DNA of 64,000 bases from Mytilus californianus (lineage: Eukaryota > Mollusca > Bivalvia > Mytilida > Mytilidae): NCBI RefSeq assembly GCF_021869535.1, contig NW_026262712.1:67612100-67676099 (forward strand). Direction: 5' to 3'. Below, piece by piece: positions 57,813 to 64,000 of this stretch. The translations under genes and the position numbers were made by a program. The notes beneath the pieces are model-generated. The model was not told the DNA's origin. It saw nothing but the letters and a program-made list of their open reading frames with translations, and made no database searches. How positions within the stretch are numbered: position 1 is the stretch's first letter; every line of letters begins with the position of its first letter.

Positions 57813-58199
57813 CCGGGTCGATTCGGAAGAAGTCCTGAATGACCGCTACTAAGCAGCGAATTTAATGTTGAATGTTATAAACTCTTGGCAACAGTAATTT
57901 TTGAAAACTGGAAAAATGAATGACAAAGAATCTTCCCGTTAAGTGATTACAAGAATTAAAAACGTATTTTATTGTTTCATTTGATATGATTAAGTATTCT
58001 CCGATTGCTTTTTAATTTGTTTAACGTTCAGTGGCAAATATTTCATGCACATTTCACTGAAACTTACTTTGTATGAACCGCGGAAAAATATTTTTTTTTA
58101 TTTATTTAGTTCTCATAACCATGTTCAGTACTATTTCCACAAAACTAAAATAAAAAATCACAAAATAAAAATAATAATCACTGTGTTCATCAAACAAAA

Positions 58200-58256
58200 A
58201 GTGTAGACAAACAGAAAAAGAATAGAAAGAGAAAAGAAAAGAAAAGAAAAAGAAAA
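58200..58256 (+). repeat. (GAAAA)n-like purine tract
   Basis: AGAAAAGAAAAGAAAAGAAA and similar words with scattered changes. Confidence 0.7.
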
Positions 58257-58785
58257 ATTTTCACATTCTAATAAATTTCATTGGCATTATGTGCTGATTT
58301 ATACAAAATATAAAGCATATATTTTAAATGTATGTGCTCTCTTCTACACCATCTAGTCCTATAACATATGACTTATTATATTTCCTATTTTGACGTTTTC
58401 ATGCTGGCGACTCAAATAATAAAATAGCAAATAGCATAAAATGAAAAGAAAATAATAAAAAACAAACAAAAACACCGACACAGACAGAGACAGTAAATAT
58501 CGCTGCTGAAGTAATTATGTAATAGAATATTCTCAAAATTGCCCCGTATAAACGTGTAAAAAGAATTAACAACCATAACATTATTGGGTTTCTACTATCT
58601 TTTAAATATTAAGCTGAATGCCCATTTAAAATAACTAAAAGGGTTGATTTCAACTTCCGTTGTCTCTTTTCAATTCATTAATGATAGCTTGACATGTGCG
58701 ATTTACATCTTGTCTTGTGGTTTTGACACCTGTTTATAGGTAGCTGGAACATATTGCACACTAAAAATAACTCATTTTAAAAAAT

Positions 58786-59190
58786 CTTCATTGTATCCAT
58801 CTGATGAGTTAAGCCTTTTTCGACTGATTTTTATAGTTTGTTCTTATGTTGTACTGTTACACCACTGTTCCAGATTAGGGGAGGGTTGGCGCCTTCACAT
58901 TCTGTATGTGCATGTCCCAAGTCAGGAGCCTGTAATTCAGTGGTTGTCGTTTGTTGCTGTGTAACATATTTGTTTTTCGTTCATTATTTTGTACATAAAT
59001 TAGGACGTTAGGTTCCTCGTTTGAATTGTTTTATATTTGTTATTTCGAGGCCTTTGATAGTTGACTATGCGGTATGGGCTTTGCTCATTGTTGAAGGCCG
59101 TACGGTGACCTTTGTTGTAATTTCTGTGTCATTTGGTCTCGTGTGGATAGTTGGCTCATTGGCACTCATACCACATCTTCTTTATATATT
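58786..59190 (-). repeat. ~400-bp dispersed repeat, complete copy (reverse)
   Basis: TCTGATGAGTTAAGCCTTTT, TGTTACACCACTGTTCC, ATTCAGTGGTTGTCGTTTGT, TTGAAGGCCGTACGGTGACC, then GGCACTCATACCACATCTTC. The clearest reverse copy. Confidence 0.85.
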
Positions 59191-59319
59191 AAGTTATGTT
59201 CTAATTGATTTTTTTTTATCTGTAGGTCTTCTTTTATCCTATATCATTTTTTGAAACTTAAAATAAAAAAAAAGAAGCTACTGAATTCTACAACAAAGTA
59301 AACAAAGTAAACAAAGGCT

Positions 59320-59403
59320 GACCATCTCTCTCGTATGACTAAAGACTGAGCAGCACGATTCCCACAAAAAACCGGGGTGATCTCAAGTGCTCCGGAAGGA
59401 TTA
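59320..59403 (+). repeat. Penelope-like 3' flank fragment, part 1
   Basis: GACTAAAGACTGAGCAGCAC, GATTCCCAC and CTCAAGTGCTCCGGAAGGAT match 43015-43105, the sequence just beyond the end of the RT relic. Confidence 0.6.
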
Positions 59404-59530
59404 GCTCTTCAACTGTTTCGGTTTTATTCCTCCTTGACTTTCAAATATTCTGCTTTGAGCGTTCCTGATGAAGGTAAATTCAGAAAAGCGCTTCGGACGC
59501 ATGAAATTTATAACGTGTTGTTTTCATTTT
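59404..59530 (+). mobile_element. ~125-bp hammerhead-bearing module, copy 1
   Basis: From CTCTTCAACTGTTT through TTTCAAATATTCTGCTTTGA and the ribozyme core to ATAACGTGTTGTTTTCATTT. The same module is present inverted at 63262-63387. Here it interrupts the Penelope-like 3' flank, because 43100-43125 runs uninterrupted across the same point. Confidence 0.65.
59459..59500 (+). ncRNA. hammerhead ribozyme motif (type I, short stem III)
   Basis: Stem I GCGTTC (59459-59464) pairs with GGACGC (59495-59500). The core CTGATGA (59465-59471) is intact, as is GAAA at 59483-59486. Stem III is the self-complementary AAGCGCTT (59486-59493), with cleavage expected after C59494. The stem II region (59472-59482, AGGTAAATTCA) is weakened by mutation. 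Such short stem III hammerheads, thought to act as dimers, are known from Penelope-like elements and animal retrozymes. Confidence 0.6.
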
Positions 59531-59790
59531 TTTAGCCATTCCTGCTCCACATGTGACACCCGTCGTGTTGCTCATGAAAGTACAAACCCGGTAATAAAGT
59601 CTCATTCGGAAGGTTATAATCGAGGTGAAGAAGACGAAATTGTGGTTACGACAATTGGAAAATATTCGTCGTCATCTATGAAACCGACATTCCATAACAG
59701 TCAACCAACTCGAAGGGATGCTCTCAACTTCACCACTTGGAACTCTTGGTTCATTAGCTTTCTTTTTCTTTACATATATTTCATAATAAT
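59531..59790 (-). pseudogene. 3' end fragment of Penelope-like element
   Basis: The plus-strand sequence CTGCTCCACATGTGACACCC to CAACTTCACCACTTGGAACT parallels 43117-43345, the C-terminal RT tail and 3' flank of the relic at 43100-44760. Frames are broken; no RT core remains. Confidence 0.6.
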
Positions 59791-59869
59791 CTCATCGTAA
59801 ATGCCAGATTAAAATTGTGTACGTCAGACGCGCGTTTCGTCTACAAAACTCATCATTGACGCTCGAATT

Positions 59870-62800
59870 TAAAAAGTAACAAGGCCAAATATACTAGAAG
59901 TAGGAAGTTGAAGAGCATTTAGGACCCATAATTCCGTTTTATAATTTGTGTTGTTTGTTTGCTCATTGACTTTCATCCCTTTACCATTTGTTGTCATAAA
60001 AAGTAAATCACGCTAGCAACACTATATTGATCTATATTATTCTCTTATTTAAATGAGTGTAATTTTTTGATTTTGGTATTCAATAATATGGTCATAGTTC
60101 CATTCGTCGTACCACCGACAGCTTCCGTGTGCATACTCATCACATGACACTCTAGGTGTTCCCGACTCCATTATGGGTATATGTGGTTCTGGGGGTCTTT
60201 TACCAAGGGAATAAAAACTTGTATAATAATACCTGTATTAATAAAAAATAATAAATTAATATTTGTTATGATTAAAAGGAGATGTGGGGTCAATAAGGCA
60301 GCAACCCAGCGACAAAAAACCAACATCATAAGACATCTAGAGGTCAACATGTTATCTTCAACAATAGATAAACCTGTTGTATAAAATATGTTAATTTTGA
60401 AATATCTATACATCTAAAATTCGTTTTATCTTTTTTATTTAAAATGTTTTTGTTAGAAATTATATTTCATGTCACTAACAATTAATATCCTAAATCCTCC
60501 AACTTTCAAAATGATCAGATTTCAATTTTATCTTGTGCATATTGATAAGAATTATTGTGCGTGGGTGTGTTATATGAGACGGCAACTCAATAGTACAAAG
60601 TTTAAAAAACAAATTTCCGATGTAGTTTTCTTCAATTAATTCAAATATGAGTTATTGAAGTTGCTTTTCTATTTGTTTAGTCTTGGACATGACAGTTTTG
60701 GTACAAACTTGAAAAATCGAAATTTAAAAAAAGAGCTTATTACAATATTGCCATTCTTTTTGGAAGGTGTTGTTCCTCTTGCTGTAACGTATGGCTTGTT
60801 TGTGCATTTCACAGCCTTTGAAGCTTGCTAGAATATGTTCTTATTAAATTTACTTCAACTAATGTAACCTTACATTAACACAAAAAATACCACGTACTTT
60901 TGAAACTTTCAAAATAATTACAGTCATAATCAGCATCCTTTTTTTGTAAATATAATGTTTCTCGTGATAAATACTATTAGACGGTACTTAATATCTCTCA
61001 CCCTAACTTTTACTGGCATGTCGTCAATAGATATGAAAGACAGATAAAACTTTTAGGATAATTTTGTACATGTTTTTAATCTGGAAATTTCAACAGTAAA
61101 AGCTACAGGCGTGATTTACTCACTAATTTTAAAATGTTCTTTCTTCCTGTGGTCTAAGGAAATTTAATTACTGGCCATTCACAAAAACTGTCGGTTTTTA
61201 ATCAAACTTTAAAATGAGACTTCATATAACCTTATATTAGGTTTGTTTCTATGGCAACAGTATTCAAACAGCTGTGACTACTTTACATGTTGTTAGCTTA
61301 CATTAACAGCAAGTACGTTTTGACCTTGCTTTCCAAATAATGTCCCGTTACCCATTGGTGGCCTTGGGCTGTGTTCTGCTCTTTGGTCGGGTTGTTGATT
61401 CTTTGACGCATTCCTCGTTTCCATTCTCAATTTTATTGTATTTCCTTGTTCAAGTGAGTGGCCATCCTGTTGGCAGCTGGCATTGTGCGTGTTTTTATTT
61501 TGAGTTTTAGTTTAGCAACGTGTCGAAGATAGACAAAAAGGGGAGGTCTCGAATCTCGGGGCCAATACTGCTAACCTCGAATCTATTACAGGGTTAATAC
61601 AAAAACGACTAGTTTATAATAACACTATAATATATAATCTGTTATCTTTGTATGCATGTCTTTTTTACCCAGGACGACGAGGGTTTTTTTTAACGACCTT
61701 GACTACCCATGAGGGTCTTGCTCGGTTGGTACAGGAGTTGGATCTTGGAGATTTATATGGTTTGTTGTACTGTCTAGTACTTTTTTTTATTCCGTTATTC
61801 CCTTTTCTGCATTATACACTTATAAAATTAATTCTTTACTACACCTACCATCTTTGTAGAATAAACTTATGACCTTTTGTGACCTTTGCAGCTTGGTGAA
61901 TTGATAGATGTTCACATTTGCCTTTCTCGTTCATATTGTTCCATACTAAAGCTCTCCCTTTTCTCGGCTTCACCCATATTCCAAGTTCTGTAAAAATATT
62001 ATTTATTTCCTTTCATAAATTATTTGTATATTGAACGAAGCTTGTCGTAAATCCACAATATGAACAAAACATTCTTAAATATTGGAATCTTCTTTTTTAT
62101 ACATTATTATATATAAATTAAAAAAAAAATACCTTCATAAAGGACAAGGTTAACTTTTGACAAATTACGACCTTGAATTTCAACTTGATTAAAACATACC
62201 AAAAAGGCCATAATCTGGTTCTTAAATATATAGGCGTAGTATAAAAGTCTTACTGCTAGGTAAAACAAATCTCTTCCCAAAATTACAGTATATGCTCCAA
62301 AGTCAGTTGATTTTGAAGATATTATCAAAATACGATCATTTTGTGTATTTTCCGACCTAAAAGGTGTAAGAAAACCTTTGCCGCAACCTACGGGCCAAAT
62401 TGTTATGTAACCAAAATGTGCCAAGGTTGATATTGAATACCTGGCCACAAAAAGTTTCTTGGTCAGGGATGGCGGCCAAAGTAAATTATGCTAAGAACTA
62501 TATATAAATTATGGAAAAATTGGACCAAAACTGACCTTACAACACGTAAAATGCATGATTAAATTTCTTAATTTAAAATGTGAGGTGACAAAAAGAAGTT
62601 ATTTTTTCAATAATTCTAAAATCACAACTATTCCAATGTGACATTCGTCGTATTTGGATTGATTCGAAAAACATTAAAATCTTAGGGTAAATTTTAGCCC
62701 TTCGTGAACCTACTTCTTTGGCTGTAGTTGGTTCTGTGAGATTTCCTATTTCTATACAGTACCTGGAAATTGTGTTTCACCTCCTTCTTCAACATCTTGC

Positions 62801-63261
62801 AGATAAACTAAAATTGTTGCAAATCTGTCCCTCTTGTCTTTGTTGTCTTCTATACAGTCTGTATGTAACTTATAACCTTAAATGATTAATCCATTATTTA
62901 GAATGAAGGAGACGAAAGCAGATTTTAGAACAGTTAGTTTGATAAAAAAAAATGTTCTATTTTAATTGCAGAACATTTTGTCTTGATGATACACTTTTTA
63001 TATATAATTCACTTTTAAAGACCCGTAGGCGTTTTTTTCTCGTACATCACGGTCAAAATCAAATATGATATATAGCTAAATAGATATTTTACTGAAATCA
63101 ATGTTTGTGTAAAAGAATATTTTTGTCGTTGTTTCCTTTTTTGCTAGAATTTCAGACAACATTTATTTTTCTATCGTAAATTTAAGTTTCACATCATTTT
63201 GTTTTCTGTATAATATCTTACACATAAGGGAGCTCATATGCTCAGAAATAATGAGTAAATA
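59870..63261. other. intergenic, nothing recognised
   Basis: AT-rich. Short open frames (for example 62448-62107 minus, 61648-61872 plus) have no recognisable domain or splice context. Confidence 0.4.
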
Positions 63262-63387
63262 ATGAAAGCAACACATCAATTTCATGGTTCCAAAGCGCTT
63301 TTCAGGAGTTACCTTCATCAGGAACACTCAAAGCCGAATATTTGAAATCCAAGGATGTATAAGAACATAAACAGTTGAAGAGCTATA
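63262..63387 (-). mobile_element. ~125-bp hammerhead-bearing module, copy 2
   Basis: The complement begins AGCTCTTCAACTGTTTATG, passes TTTCAAATATTCGGCTTTGA and the ribozyme core, and ends at GATGTGTTGCTTTCATTATT. Flanks do not match those of copy 1, so the module itself is the repeated unit. Confidence 0.65.
63286..63327 (-). ncRNA. hammerhead ribozyme motif, intact core and stem II
   Basis: On the minus strand: GTGTTC, core CTGATGA (63321-63315), stem II AGG-TAACT-CCT (63314-63304), GAAA (63303-63300), self-complementary AAGCGCTT (63300-63293), cleavage base T63292, then GGAACC. All invariant core bases are present. Stem I is weak (about three pairs, GTGTTC against GGAACC), where copy 1 has six. 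Confidence 0.6.
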
Positions 63388-63389
63388 AG

Positions 63390-64000
63390 ACCAAAAAGGA
63401 CCTAAAATAATAGCCAATCCATCGAAGGTCTACTTTGCTAGAGAGAGTCGAAACATTAGTTTTGTAAAAATAGATTTTAATTTTGTTTCGTATTTGCTTT
63501 AATTTTGAACCGTCAACGGCACCAACACTATATGTAAACAGATATTTCCGGAGTATCATGTCATTCGGTTATGACACGATTTAAGAATTCACAATGACAC
63601 CACAAAGTAGTTTGCAAAAAGATTATTTTTGTTCAGCAAGACATCACAAATGACAAAATTGTCGTACATTTATACCCAGTTGTATAATTCATTTATTCAC
63701 GAATCAAACCTACATGTACCTTAATCTTGGAAAGTATTTTGCCTATTACAATGTATGCTTTTCCAAAAAAATTATTCCTCTACCTCCGCTTGTATATATA
63801 TATTGGTGTTATCGCTATGATACAAACGATGAATATATGGTCAGAGTCTGAAGCTGAAGAGCGATCATTCATAATGTGTGTTTTTGTTGTTATTGTTTGG
63901 TTGCTTTCTCTGATGTTTATCCCTCATAGTTAATTAATTACTAGTGCAATTCGTAACGAATATTAGTCTTTTGCAATTAATTCATTTTATGGCACTGTGA
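63390..64000. other. right edge, nothing recognised
   Basis: AT-rich sequence. The open frame at 63727-63933 is hydrophobic by composition but has no domain or signal I can support. Confidence 0.4.

Overview
The window is AT-rich eukaryotic DNA with split genes, GT/AG introns, tRNA-derived SINEs and dense dispersed repeats. A repeat of about 400 bp, with an end reading like GATGTGGTATGATTGCCA and an internal block resembling CAGTGGTTGTCGTTTG, occurs in at least 17 full or partial copies. I associate it with mussels (Mytilus), so a marine bivalve is the likely source. I see no prokaryotic features, CRISPR array or intact tRNA/rRNA gene.

Two protein-coding genes can be supported. The first, on the minus strand, is the 5' part of a Na+/H+ exchanger of the CPA1 superfamily. 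It looks most like the SOS1/SLC9C (sperm NHE) branch. Three internal exons (4241-3981, 3579-3442, 777-661) all join in phase 1 and encode transport-core motifs including ATDPVAVVALL and GESLLND. Two alternative or duplicated N-terminal exons (18951-18834 and 18705-18594) end in the same phase and precede an intron of about 14.4 kb. The rest of the gene lies beyond the left edge.

The second gene, on the plus strand at 45857-52641, is complete. Four exons encode a 231-residue secreted acetylcholine-binding-protein-like protein: a Cys-loop receptor ligand-binding domain with a signal peptide, an intact aromatic cage and vicinal loop-C cysteines, ending before any transmembrane segment.

The rest is intronic or intergenic DNA rich in mobile-element remains. 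From 6.3 to 18.6 kb, inside the exchanger intron, lie hairpin/foldback elements, two MITEs with the same terminal inverted repeat, a composite inverted repeat at 9.7-12.1 kb, and a nested 2.1-kb palindrome (13.2-15.35 kb) holding a possible Crypton-type recombinase fragment. At 19.4-21.35 kb is a decayed non-LTR retrotransposon. A Penelope-like element remnant with inverted arms and a GIY-YIG nuclease tail lies at 33.9-35.3 kb, and a Penelope-like reverse transcriptase relic at 43.1-44.8 kb. Further right (59.4 and 63.3 kb) two copies of a ~125-bp module carry a recognisable hammerhead-ribozyme core. Two tRNA-derived SINE copies (26.2 and 46.1 kb) are present, one inside AChBP intron 1.

The most rewarding items are the soluble ACh-binding-protein gene, the paired N-terminal exons of the exchanger, and the hammerhead motifs with their Penelope-like context. 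Long stretches (about 28-29.6, 30.4-31.2, 36.3-37.8, 50.8-52.3, 60-63.2 kb) show nothing recognisable beyond AT-rich non-coding DNA.
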